A stretch of DNA of 64,000 nt, from NCBI RefSeq assembly GCF_042655485.1, contig NZ_JBHSMC010000029.1:124001-188000 (forward strand). Reading direction: 5' to 3'. The notes under the pieces are model-generated. The model was not told where the DNA came from. It made no database searches and saw nothing but the letters and a program-made list of their open reading frames with translations. Every line of letters starts with the position of its first letter. The stretch's first letter is position 1. Made by a program: the position numbers and the translations under genes. The DNA comes from Lederbergia graminis (GTDB taxonomy: Bacteria > Bacillota > Bacilli > Bacillales > Bacillaceae_C). Shown here one piece after another: positions 36,854 through 45,249 of this stretch.

Positions 36854-38323
36854 TTATTCAAATTCTCTCGGATGACGTTTCATTAATTCTGGTACTGCAT
36901 GGCCTCTACCTGTTTGTTCAAGCCATTTAATATAGCGTGGTAAATTCCCCTTCGCATGATATGGGCCACCTTCTTTCATGACAGTCCATAACGGGTCTAC
37001 ATCAAACGGCATAGTCGCCATCATCTCATCATGCCATTCATTTAAATAATAGACTGCTTCACGACAAAGGTCTGAACGTTCCGCTGCTAAATCAAACTGC
37101 TCATTTGGATCCTCTTTTATATTAAAGAGCATTTCTTTATTAAATAAATGATAGCCATCGTGATAAGTGCGAATATATAACCAATCACCAAATCTTACAC
37201 TTCGCTGACAAACGTGAGCACATTGAGAAATGACTAAATAATCTCTACCAACTGATTCACCATTTTGTAATACTGGTGCATAACTTTCACCATCCCAAGA
37301 TGGATGTGTTTCTTTCCCACAAATTTCAGCAATAGTAGGTAAAATATCTAGATGGTAATGTAAGTCATCGTTTACATGGCCCTGCTTCATTCCAGGCCAT
37401 CTTATAATCATCGGAATATTACATGTCCCTTGATCTGCAGTACCATGTTCACCATATATGCCTAACTGTCCCATATTTTCACCATGGTCTGCTGTAATAA
37501 TGATGATCACTTCATCCATAATACCTTGTTTCTCTAATTGTTCAAATACAATACCAATATGGTCATCCATATGTCTTATACCACAGTCATAACCATCAAT
37601 CATCTTACGCAAATCTTCCCGATTCTTTATTTCACCAGGGTGACGTGGAAATTCAGGATTTGTTCTATTATCATACATATTTATTTCGCTTGCACTGTGT
37701 GGTCCGATTTTTTCACGGTGTTTTGCTAACACCTCATCTGTAATCCATTCTGGAAGTGGTTCATCTGCAAACGGGTTCCCAAACTCTTCTGGCGCGCGGT
37801 ATGGTGTGTGTGGATCCCAATAATTAACATATAAGAACCAATCATCTTTTTGCGCATTATTTTCTAGCCAATTTACGACAGTTGGTGTAACTTCCTCTGC
37901 TGATTCCATACCTGATTTACCTGTATTATACATTTCATTGAATCCTGCATAAAACGTGTATGCGGAGTGTCTTTCTGCAAATGGACTAATTAAAGCAGTT
38001 TTCATTCCTAAAGAACGAAATAGTGAAGGAAAGCTAGCTGTTTCTAATCGAGATTTAAATTCACGATGGATCCCTTCATTACGAACATCCCCAGCTGTTC
38101 CTCCGTGTCCAACGACACCATTATGTATTCCGAATTGCCCTGTCATTAATGCAGTTCTCGAAGGAAAACATGGTGCATCTGACGTATAGTAATTTGTAAA
38201 CCTCACACCTTGGTCCGCTATTTTATCGATATTCGGAGAAGTATTTCGATGATAACCGTAACAACTTAAATGTTTTGGGCTTGTTGAATCTAGATCTAGT
38301 AATAATACCTTCAATTTTTCCAT
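36854..38323 (-). CDS. Sulfatase (arylsulfatase/heparan-type family S1)
   Basis: The 489-residue alkaline-phosphatase-superfamily protein has the S1 sulfatase signature with the formylglycine precursor Cys52 in CFPSRTALMTGQFG. N-terminal metal ligands (LLLDLDS) and ITADHGENMG are present. It has no signal peptide, so it would act inside the cell on imported sulfated sugars. It lies 7 bp after ysnB and seems added to the racE operon. The annotated ATG is very near GGGAG; TTG at 38314 with better spacing is a plausible start. An S1 anaerobic or FGE-type maturase is not in the window, so Cys52 conversion would need a gene elsewhere. Confidence 0.9.
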   Translation of the reverse strand: MEKLKVLLLDLDSTSPKHLSCYGYHRNTSPNIDKIADQGVRFTNYYTSDAPCFPSRTALMTGQFGIHNGVVGHGGTAGDVRNEGIHREFKSRLETASFPSLFRSLGMKTALISPFAERHSAYTFYAGFNEMYNTGKSGMESAEEVTPTVVNWLENNAQKDDWFLYVNYWDPHTPYRAPEEFGNPFADEPLPEWITDEVLAKHREKIGPHSASEINMYDNRTNPEFPRHPGEIKNREDLRKMIDGYDCGIRHMDDHIGIVFEQLEKQGIMDEVIIIITADHGENMGQLGIYGEHGTADQGTCNIPMIIRWPGMKQGHVNDDLHYHLDILPTIAEICGKETHPSWDGESYAPVLQNGESVGRDYLVISQCAHVCQRSVRFGDWLYIRTYHDGYHLFNKEMLFNIKEDPNEQFDLAAERSDLCREAVYYLNEWHDEMMATMPFDVDPLWTVMKEGGPYHAKGNLPRYIKWLEQTGRGHAVPELMKRHPREFE

Positions 38324-38330
38324 CTCCCTT

Positions 38331-38849
38331 TTAATCCTGATAAAAATGAAAAGTTTGCCGCAATGTTTCTATTTCTATATATTGTTCATTGTAAAAATAA
38401 GCAGTAATAGCAATATCTGTTTTCTCTATGATTGCATATGTTCGTGGATTTCCACCACGAGGGTAACTAATACTTCCTGGATTTAAGTACAACATTCCAT
38501 CTATTATTTCGGCACCAAGTAAATGAGTATGTCCGAAAAACACAAAATCAGCAGCATTTTCTTTGGCACGGTAAGATAAATTTAATAGGGAAGAATTCAC
38601 TTGATGTAAATGGCCGTGGGCTACAAATACTGTAGATCCACTTACTTTTTGAACTACTTCCTCTTGAAAAGCATTATCTACATCACAATTCCCCTTCACT
38701 ACCGTATACCCTTTCAGAACGGGGTCAACCGCATGTAGCTCTGAATCTCCACAATGTATCATTGCATCTACTTCACTTACATATCTATCATGTAATTTTT
38801 TCAGAATGCTTCTTTCCCCATGACTATCACTTACTACAAGTAATTTCAT
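38331..38849 (-). CDS. YfcE/YsnB-family metallophosphoesterase
   Basis: The 172-residue phosphoesterase has the motifs SDSHGE, HCGDSE, KGNCD, and FFGHTHL (dimetal site). Family members cleave phosphodiesters in vitro; the physiological substrate is unknown. It is the equivalent of B. subtilis ysnB, next to rdgB. Confidence 0.92.
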   Translation of the reverse strand: MKLLVVSDSHGERSILKKLHDRYVSEVDAMIHCGDSELHAVDPVLKGYTVVKGNCDVDNAFQEEVVQKVSGSTVFVAHGHLHQVNSSLLNLSYRAKENAADFVFFGHTHLLGAEIIDGMLYLNPGSISYPRGGNPRTYAIIEKTDIAITAYFYNEQYIEIETLRQTFHFYQD

Positions 38850-38856
38850 CTCACTC

Positions 38857-39462
38857 TCACCTCTTTGCGAAAATCCTCTCGATTAGAGGCTGCAAATTTT
38901 TAAGTGCATTTGCTCTATGACTAATGCTATTTTTTTGTTCGGAACTTAGTTCTGCCATAGTTTGCTCTAAGGAAGGAACATAAAAAACTGGATCATAACC
39001 AAACCCATTTGTTCCACGACGTTCATTCATGATAAGCCCTTCACATTTTCCAGCAACAACTAACGTTTCTTCCTCAGGTATGGCAACTGCTAGAGCACAG
39101 TAAAAACGCGCTGTCCTCTCTTCTTGCTGAACATCTTTTAATTCACTTAATAACTTATTAATATTAGCTTCATCATTTTTCTCTTCACCAGCATATCTAG
39201 CGGAATATATGCCCGGCCTTCCATCTAGTGCGTCCACGACTAGCCCAGAATCATCCGCTACTACAATGGACCTAGTAAATCGACTAATTGCTTCGGCTTT
39301 TAAAACAGCATTCTCCTCAAATGTAGCTCCAGTTTCTTCTACATCTGGTGCATTTTCAATATCTAAAAGTGTTAACACTTCCAAATTGAACTTTGAAAAT
39401 AATGCTTCAAATTCTTTTGCTTTGCCTTTATTTTTAGTAGCAATAATTACTTTTCTACCCAT
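38857..39462 (-). CDS. rdgB: Non-canonical purine NTP pyrophosphatase RdgB/Ham1
   Basis: A 201-residue homodimeric enzyme with IATKNKGKAKEFEALF at the N-terminus, VADDSGLVVDAL, and GFGYDPVF and SHRANAL blocks. It removes ITP, dITP and XTP from the pool. It begins 2 bp after rph, the same arrangement as ysnA in B. subtilis. Confidence 0.96.
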   Translation of the reverse strand: MGRKVIIATKNKGKAKEFEALFSKFNLEVLTLLDIENAPDVEETGATFEENAVLKAEAISRFTRSIVVADDSGLVVDALDGRPGIYSARYAGEEKNDEANINKLLSELKDVQQEERTARFYCALAVAIPEEETLVVAGKCEGLIMNERRGTNGFGYDPVFYVPSLEQTMAELSSEQKNSISHRANALKNLQPLIERIFAKR

Positions 39463-39464
39463 CG

Positions 39465-40220
39465 TTATTCTCCACTTTTTTGCTCGATTTGATTAGTAAT
39501 ATCGGCACCAAGCACTTCTTTTTGAATGTTCATCAATTCTTTTAGTCCGTCATTTGCTAGAGCAAGCATTTCTTGAAGCTGTGTAGCGCTAAACGTTGAT
39601 TCTTCACCAGTTCCTTGTAATTCAACAAACTCCCCTACTCCAGTCATGACAACATTCATATCAACTAATGCAGAACTATCTTCTACATAATTCAAATCCA
39701 ATATGACCCCTACTTCTTCTAATATCCCTACACTTGTAGCAGCTAAGAAGTCTCTTACTGGATATGCTTTTAATTTTTTCTCGATATAGAGCTGATGTAA
39801 TGCCATCGACATAGCTACGAATGCACCTGTAATCGAAGCAGTACGAGTGCCTCCATCTGCTTGGATAACATCACAATCAATCCAAACTGTTCGTTCTCCT
39901 ATGACTTCTAAATCAACAACTGCACGCAATGCTCTACCAATTAATCTTTGAATTTCCATCGTGCGACCAGAAACTTTTCCTTTGGACGATTCTCGAATAT
40001 TTCGAGTTTCTGTAGCGCGAGGAAGCATGGAATATTCAGCTGTTATCCATCCCTTGCCTTCACCACGCATGAATGGAGGGACACGATCCTCAATACTAGC
40101 TGTACAAATAACCTTCGTGTCACCAACTGAAATTAACACAGACCCTTCTGGATGTTTTAAATAATTTGTTTCAATTTGTACATTTCTTAACTCATGTGAG
40201 TCTCTACCATCAAATCGCAT
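39465..40220 (-). CDS. rph: Ribonuclease PH
   Basis: The 251-residue phosphorolytic 3' exonuclease that trims tRNA 3' ends has RNase PH domain blocks GDTKVICTAS and GKGWITAEYSMLPRAT near the N-terminal side and WIDCDVIQADGGTRTASITGAF. ATG at 40220 follows GGGAGGAAG; upstream in-frame residues are not conserved. Confidence 0.97.
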   Translation of the reverse strand: MRFDGRDSHELRNVQIETNYLKHPEGSVLISVGDTKVICTASIEDRVPPFMRGEGKGWITAEYSMLPRATETRNIRESSKGKVSGRTMEIQRLIGRALRAVVDLEVIGERTVWIDCDVIQADGGTRTASITGAFVAMSMALHQLYIEKKLKAYPVRDFLAATSVGILEEVGVILDLNYVEDSSALVDMNVVMTGVGEFVELQGTGEESTFSATQLQEMLALANDGLKELMNIQKEVLGADITNQIEQKSGE

Positions 40221-40307
40221 AGACTTCCTCCCTCTACTGAAAAACGGAAAAGAGGCGGCAATGGCCAACCTCTTCTCTTTGTATTATAGTATATCAAATT
40301 TTCACAA

Positions 40308-41375
40308 TTAAAAACTACCTGTGTTCACTTTTTCAGGACGGGTAACTGGTTCTGTCAGTTCTTCCCCATCTTCGTTCACAAGTCCTCCATCTCCATTAAC
40401 CATGACAGCGACACTTTCAATTCCAGCCTGTTCCGTTAAAGAAAGGACGAGTGATTGTAATGTTTCAGTAGAAATCTCTTTTGTCTCACTGTTTCCGAGA
40501 ATTTCCTCATTAAAGTTAAGTGTAACAACTCCGTCCTTAATCGTCGGGTCGTCTAACAACAATGCATCACCATCTAATACAGTCATTAATGAAGCTTCTA
40601 TCGTAGGACCTTCAACTAACTGGTCAATTACAGCTTTGATATTATCTTCTTCTAAGTTTGATACACGAGTTGTAACTGGTACATAGTAATAATTATCAAG
40701 GCCTTGTGCTAAATAGTAGACAGTAAGTGGACGCGTATTCGTTACATCCACTACATCAGCAAATCCTGTATTGATACCATCTGCACGTGTTAATCCATCC
40801 TCGCTAATTGGCGTTCCTCCAACAGGCATTTCCGTTAGAGGGTATCCATTCACCCTTAATTCAACAGAATCAACTGTATCAAATTGAGTTAACGTCCATG
40901 TTACAGCTTGGAGAATTTTTTGTTCATCACTTGCTTGGTAGTTTTTAAATTCCTCCGAAAAGTCTACAATTGCTTTACCATCTTGAATATCAACATCAAC
41001 ATTTGTACCTGCAGGTAATACAGTACGGAAACCATTAGGTAAAATATCAGATATCTTTCCATCTGCCACTAAATACTCCAAAGCCTGCTTTGCAACACTA
41101 TTCGTTTTTGGTAACGGTAATGATTGACCTACTACTAGCCCATTCTTATCAATTAAGTAAAGATCTGTCATGACTGCTTCTACTTGTTCTTCTCCAGATG
41201 TTTCCGTATCTGTTAAAGAATCGAGGTCTTCATTTTCATCCAAATGTGATACATTTTGTTTTGGCGGTGGATCCAAAGCCTCTTTATCTTTACCGAATAA
41301 ACCACAGCCTGATAAAAACACACTCGTTGCAAGTACAGCTGCTGTAGTAATAGCGATCCTAGTATATTTTGACAT
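40308..41375 (-). CDS. gerM: Germination lipoprotein GerM
   Basis: The 355-residue lipoprotein has a signal peptide with lipobox LSGC (Cys24), a short linker, then two GerMN domains (about 70-200 and 220-340; the motif VDVDIQDGKAIVDFSEEF and IKDGVVTLNFNEEI are the core of each). In B. subtilis GerM is needed for sporulation septum and germination. It lies between racE and rph, as in Bacillus. A GGAGGGG precedes the ATG. Confidence 0.95.
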   Translation of the reverse strand: MSKYTRIAITTAAVLATSVFLSGCGLFGKDKEALDPPPKQNVSHLDENEDLDSLTDTETSGEEQVEAVMTDLYLIDKNGLVVGQSLPLPKTNSVAKQALEYLVADGKISDILPNGFRTVLPAGTNVDVDIQDGKAIVDFSEEFKNYQASDEQKILQAVTWTLTQFDTVDSVELRVNGYPLTEMPVGGTPISEDGLTRADGINTGFADVVDVTNTRPLTVYYLAQGLDNYYYVPVTTRVSNLEEDNIKAVIDQLVEGPTIEASLMTVLDGDALLLDDPTIKDGVVTLNFNEEILGNSETKEISTETLQSLVLSLTEQAGIESVAVMVNGDGGLVNEDGEELTEPVTRPEKVNTGSF

Positions 41376-41480
41376 TTCGTACCCCTCCTAAGACAGTTTG
41401 TACTAAATGTATACGAGCTATCGATTCGGAATAGACCGGAAAGAAGAAAGTTTTGTAAATTTCTTATCTATAAATAAAAT

Positions 41481-41511
41481 AAAAATAGCCTCCAGAAGGA
41501 GAGCTATTTTT
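41481..41511 (-). terminator. Hairpin at the racE 3' end
   Basis: AAAAATAG-CTCTCC...GGAGG-CTATTTTT on the minus strand overlaps the racE stop region and is followed by T-rich DNA. Confidence 0.75.
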
Positions 41512-42328
41512 CAAATTCTTTATCTAAGCTTGCTAAATGAGCTATATCTACTTGAATATCTTTTATATTCAACCAATCATACGCAATTTGCTTAAAAAGC
41601 TTCGGAGAACCGGTCGTATAAAAAATATGTTTTGGTGAAGTTGTAGTGGTATTTAACATATTTTGGAATTGTAATATAGCACTAACCTCTTGTGCGGTTT
41701 CTTCACCAGAACTAATAACTTTCACATTAGGTCCCATTACATTTTCGATGAGAGGTCCTAATAGAGGATAATGAGTACATCCTAATACAAGTGTATCAAT
41801 ACCGCTACCGACAATTGGTTGTAGAGTTTCTTCTACTACCCTTTTGGCTATAGCACTTTGATATTCAAAACTTTCAACAATCGAAACAAATTTAGGACAT
41901 GCTAATTGTATTACTTCAACTTGGTGATTAATAAGTGTTAGCTCACGTACATATGCCTTACTATTAATGGTTCCAATTGTACCTAAAATACCTATTTTTC
42001 CATTTTCTGTTGCTTTTAGTGCTGCTCTTGACCCAGGAGAAATAACACCGATAACGGGTATTGGAAGAAATGATTTCAATTCTTCTAGTACAACTGCAGT
42101 TGCTGTATTACATGCAACAACAAGCATTTTAATATTACGATTCATTAAAAAGCCTGCCATTTGTAAGGTGAATTTTCGCACTTCATGTTTTGGTCTAGGA
42201 CCATATGGACAACGAGCTGTATCACCTACATAATAGATTATTTCATTGGGCATTTGCCTCATTATTTCTTTCGCAACTGTTAGCCCGCCTACTCCTGAGT
42301 CAATAACACCGATTGCCTGTTCTAACAT
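41504..42328 (-). CDS. racE: Glutamate racemase
   Basis: The 274-residue enzyme makes D-glutamate for peptidoglycan. The catalytic cysteines are in VACNTATAV (Cys73) and LGCTHYPLL (around 185), and the N-terminal GVIDSGVGGLTV and YVGDTARCPYG are typical. It follows the MarR gene by 7 bp, in the ysmB-racE-gerM order. Confidence 0.97.
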   Translation of the reverse strand: MLEQAIGVIDSGVGGLTVAKEIMRQMPNEIIYYVGDTARCPYGPRPKHEVRKFTLQMAGFLMNRNIKMLVVACNTATAVVLEELKSFLPIPVIGVISPGSRAALKATENGKIGILGTIGTINSKAYVRELTLINHQVEVIQLACPKFVSIVESFEYQSAIAKRVVEETLQPIVGSGIDTLVLGCTHYPLLGPLIENVMGPNVKVISSGEETAQEVSAILQFQNMLNTTTTSPKHIFYTTGSPKLFKQIAYDWLNIKDIQVDIAHLASLDKEFEK

Positions 42329-42335
42329 TTCCGCC

Positions 42336-42794
42336 TCATTCTTTCCGCATTTGTTGATGGAGCTTAGATAAATTATCTTTCAACAAAATTACTTCATCTG
42401 CTGAATAATCTCCTAAAATATCTTGTAAATATTTTTGGCGTTTTTTGATAACTTCATCTATTATTTTTTCACCTTTTTCTAACAATTGAATTCTGACTAC
42501 GCGACGATCATTCGGATCTTTCATACGTGTGACAAGTTCTTTTTTCTCCATCCGATCAATCAAATCAGTTGTCGTACTAAAGGCAAGATACATCTTTTGA
42601 GACAAGTCCCCTATCGTCATATTTCCTTCTTCAAATAACCATTGTAGAGCTACAAATTGTGGAGGTGTAATCGTATAATCTGCCAACAACTCGCGACCCT
42701 TCTGCTTAATAATAGCAGCTATGTATCGGAGGTCTTTTTCTAATTCCGCTACTACTATATCATCATGCTGAAGGAGCTTTTCATCTAATATCAT
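42336..42794 (-). CDS. MarR-family transcriptional regulator (YsmB-like)
   Basis: A 152-residue winged-helix protein; the N-terminal half has PPQFVALQWLFEEGNMTIGDLSQKM and the wing region KDPNDRRVVRIQLLEKG. It sits at the head of racE-gerM-rph-rdgB. Target genes unknown, though autoregulation is usual in the family. Confidence 0.93.
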   Translation of the reverse strand: MILDEKLLQHDDIVVAELEKDLRYIAAIIKQKGRELLADYTITPPQFVALQWLFEEGNMTIGDLSQKMYLAFSTTTDLIDRMEKKELVTRMKDPNDRRVVRIQLLEKGEKIIDEVIKKRQKYLQDILGDYSADEVILLKDNLSKLHQQMRKE

Positions 42795-43150
42795 CTAAAG
42801 CAACTCCCTATCCTTTTATAGCATTTTCTCCTTTTTCCTGTAAAATTTCAAGAAATTTAAGCATAAAGGAATAAATTTGCCATATTTCTTGAAAAAGAAA
42901 GCTGAAATTCCGCATGTTTTTTTGACATCATAAAACATCCAACATGTTAAGTAAAAAGAAACTGGGACAAAAGAAAATAGTCGAATTAAAAACCCGAACT
43001 ATCATTTGATAAAACTCAAGATAGTTCGGGTTATTATTCTAACTGCGTTCACATCGGATATGAATTTTCACTTTTCTAAGCCCGTGGAAAGCGTAGTGTA
43101 TTTCCGAAGCGGTATAGTTAAAATACCATTATTCGGATTCACATACAGAT
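42795..43150. other. Intergenic region with hairpin and repeat copy 3
   Basis: No gene is seen. A stem AACCCGAACTAT/ATAGTTCGGGTT (42991-43032) is the third member of the ACCGAACTATC family. A short form of the dispersed repeat follows at 43060-43150, with CCGTGGAAAGCGTAGTGTAT, GAAGCGGTAT and TTCGGATTCACATACAG. The regulator promoter is presumed near 42795-42850. Confidence 0.7.
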
Positions 43151-44122
43151 TTATTTTCCAGTTGGTTTATAATCTGCTGCTTGATAAATCATTTCAGTTA
43201 GCTTCACTACTTGCTTGGCAAATTCACCAGGAACTAGTACTTCATGCTTCCCTACTATAGCATCTATGAAACTTTTATCTTGATTTGTCGTTTGTTTTGG
43301 AAGTTTTGGAGTATATGGTTCCTCTCCTATTAGTCGAACAGTAATATTACCATTATCGAAGAAGATACCACCTTTTTCGCCACAGAACACATATGTTTCA
43401 TGCCAGCACGGAGCATTACCTACAATATTTACACCAGCAATCACATCATTTTCAAATCTTATCGATGTGAAGGAATCCAATTCCACAGCAGCATTATGTT
43501 TTTGTATTTGAGCGCTTACTTCAACAGGCTTTAATCCAGTCGTCCAAAGGAGAACATCTAAAATATGGCTACCGGAATCCATCAACATTCCTCCACCTGA
43601 AAGTGCAGGATTTTGTCTCCATGAACCTGTTGTTAGGTAACCCCAATCTTGATATAAGGAAGCAGTTACGGATGTTAAATTACCAATTAATCCATCTGCA
43701 ATCGCATCACGGATAAACAGAAAATCAGGTTGAAAATGACGTTGATATGAAACTTGCAATACTTTCCCTAAATGTTTAGCAGTATTGATCATTTGTTGAG
43801 CTTCATATTCTGAACATGCCATTGGTTTTTCAATTAAGACATGACAGCCATTATTTAATGAATCAATTGCCTGTTGAAAATGCAATGTATGTGGAGAACA
43901 TATTACTACTGCATCTAATTGAACATGTTGAAACATATCCTGATAATCAGAAAATTGCTTTACATTGGCTAAACCTATATCAGCGACTATTTTATCTTTA
44001 CTTTGTTGGTTAGGATCAGCAATTGCAATAATCTCCACATTATCCAACTCTTTTAATTGTCTAGCATGCCAATGGGATATGCCTCCGGTTCCTATCATTC
44101 CAATCCGAATTTTTTCACTCAT
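43151..44122 (-). CDS. Gfo/Idh/MocA-family NAD(P)-dependent oxidoreductase
   Basis: The 323-residue protein has the Rossmann motif GMIGTGGISHWHARQ, the conserved EKPMACSEYEA box (Lys near 95), and a C-terminal alpha/beta domain (GGGMLMDSGSHILDVLLW). Such enzymes oxidise or epimerise sugars or inositols. It belongs to the glycan-use region, 94 bp after the GH43 gene. ATG at 44122 follows GGAGAGG; an upstream in-frame extension is only three residues. Substrate unknown. Confidence 0.9.
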   Translation of the reverse strand: MSEKIRIGMIGTGGISHWHARQLKELDNVEIIAIADPNQQSKDKIVADIGLANVKQFSDYQDMFQHVQLDAVVICSPHTLHFQQAIDSLNNGCHVLIEKPMACSEYEAQQMINTAKHLGKVLQVSYQRHFQPDFLFIRDAIADGLIGNLTSVTASLYQDWGYLTTGSWRQNPALSGGGMLMDSGSHILDVLLWTTGLKPVEVSAQIQKHNAAVELDSFTSIRFENDVIAGVNIVGNAPCWHETYVFCGEKGGIFFDNGNITVRLIGEEPYTPKLPKQTTNQDKSFIDAIVGKHEVLVPGEFAKQVVKLTEMIYQAADYKPTGK

Positions 44123-44142
44123 AACAACCAACCTCTCCAGAT

Positions 44143-44173
44143 GAATATTAATTAAATTCTATCATTAATATTC
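44143..44173. repeat. Inverted repeat between the GH43 and oxidoreductase genes
   Basis: GAATATTAAT and ATTAATATTC lie 11 nt apart, a perfect 10-bp inverted repeat of AT-rich sequence without a T tract. It could be an operator or an RNA hairpin. Confidence 0.5.
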
Positions 44174-44216
44174 GACAATACTTCAATATATTCCTTTATT
44201 ACTATAAATTTAACTA

Positions 44217-45167
44217 TCATTCTCCGGAAGGAACTGGTATATCATTTGCTAATCCTATAGGTCTACCAAAATTAGGCGTTCCATCTTCATTCCAAGAAAA
44301 CGCCTGTATTCTCAAACTACGTTCCGGGTTATTTTCCCCACCATTTGTGAACGCATGATACACAATCCAATCTTCCGTTCGATCCGGGGATGTTGTAAAA
44401 CTATTATGTCCAGGACCATACACACCTTGCTCCACATTCTTACTAAAAACAGGTTTTGGTGATTTAGACCAAGCATTAACATCTAACACATCGTCATCCT
44501 CATTTATTGTTAGCATCCCAAGGCTATAATCATCGGACCATGTTGTGCTTGCAGAATATACAAGAAACAATTTTTCGTTGCGTTTCAAGATAACAGGGCC
44601 TTCATTAATTGCCATCCCTCCTTGTTTCTCCCAGTCATATTCCGGTTTTGTCAAAAGTACTTCTTCTCCTTTTAATGTCCAAGGATTCTCCATTGCAGCA
44701 ATATAAATAGCTGAACCATAATCCGGAAAGTGCCCATAGCCTGCATAAAGGAAATATAATTGTTCTTTATGATAAAATACAGAACCATCTAATCCTGGTC
44801 GCTCTGTATTAATTACACCTTTTAATTCCCAGTCCCCAACATATGGATCTTCATTACTATTTTCAATCACTAGTACTCTTCTAGTGTCATCTCCGCCACC
44901 ATCATTAGCAGTAAAATATACATACCATTTATTTTCGATATAATGTAGTTCTGGTGCCCAAAAATTCGCTTTAAAATAATCTGTCTCACTAGGTAACCAA
45001 ATTGTTTTTTCTTCTCCTTGCGCTACTTTACTGAGAGCTGTATTTCGCTGTAAAACTAATTTATTTCTTTTCGTTACCATCAAATAATACATACCATCCG
45101 TATGATGATAAATCCATGGATCTGGCCCTGGGTTTAATAATGGATTTTGAAATACTTTTGTTGACAC
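44217..45167 (-). CDS. Glycoside hydrolase family 43 enzyme (intracellular)
   Basis: The 316-residue five-blade beta-propeller protein has the three expected carboxylates: base Asp16 in LNPGPDPWIYH, Asp127 in GLDGSVFY, and general acid Glu189 in INEGPVIL. There is no signal peptide, so it acts in the cytoplasm on imported oligosaccharides, probably arabinosides or xylosides; the subfamily cannot be told. Start is GTG at 45167 after AGGAGG. A terminator sits between it and the GH2 gene, so it has its own promoter or readthrough. Confidence 0.88.
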   Translation of the reverse strand: MSTKVFQNPLLNPGPDPWIYHHTDGMYYLMVTKRNKLVLQRNTALSKVAQGEEKTIWLPSETDYFKANFWAPELHYIENKWYVYFTANDGGGDDTRRVLVIENSNEDPYVGDWELKGVINTERPGLDGSVFYHKEQLYFLYAGYGHFPDYGSAIYIAAMENPWTLKGEEVLLTKPEYDWEKQGGMAINEGPVILKRNEKLFLVYSASTTWSDDYSLGMLTINEDDDVLDVNAWSKSPKPVFSKNVEQGVYGPGHNSFTTSPDRTEDWIVYHAFTNGGENNPERSLRIQAFSWNEDGTPNFGRPIGLANDIPVPSGE

Positions 45168-45200
45168 GATAAAACCTCCTAAATTGATTAATGGAAAGGA

Positions 45201-45237
45201 AAACTGCTTGGTTTAATTTCTGTTTTCCAAGCAGTTT
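45201..45237 (-). terminator. Terminator after the GH2 gene
   Basis: AAACTGCTTGG/CCAAGCAGTTT stem in the 82-bp gap between the GH2 gene and the GH43 gene, with T-rich flank. Confidence 0.8.
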
Positions 45238-45249
45238 CTTTTAAAAGAG

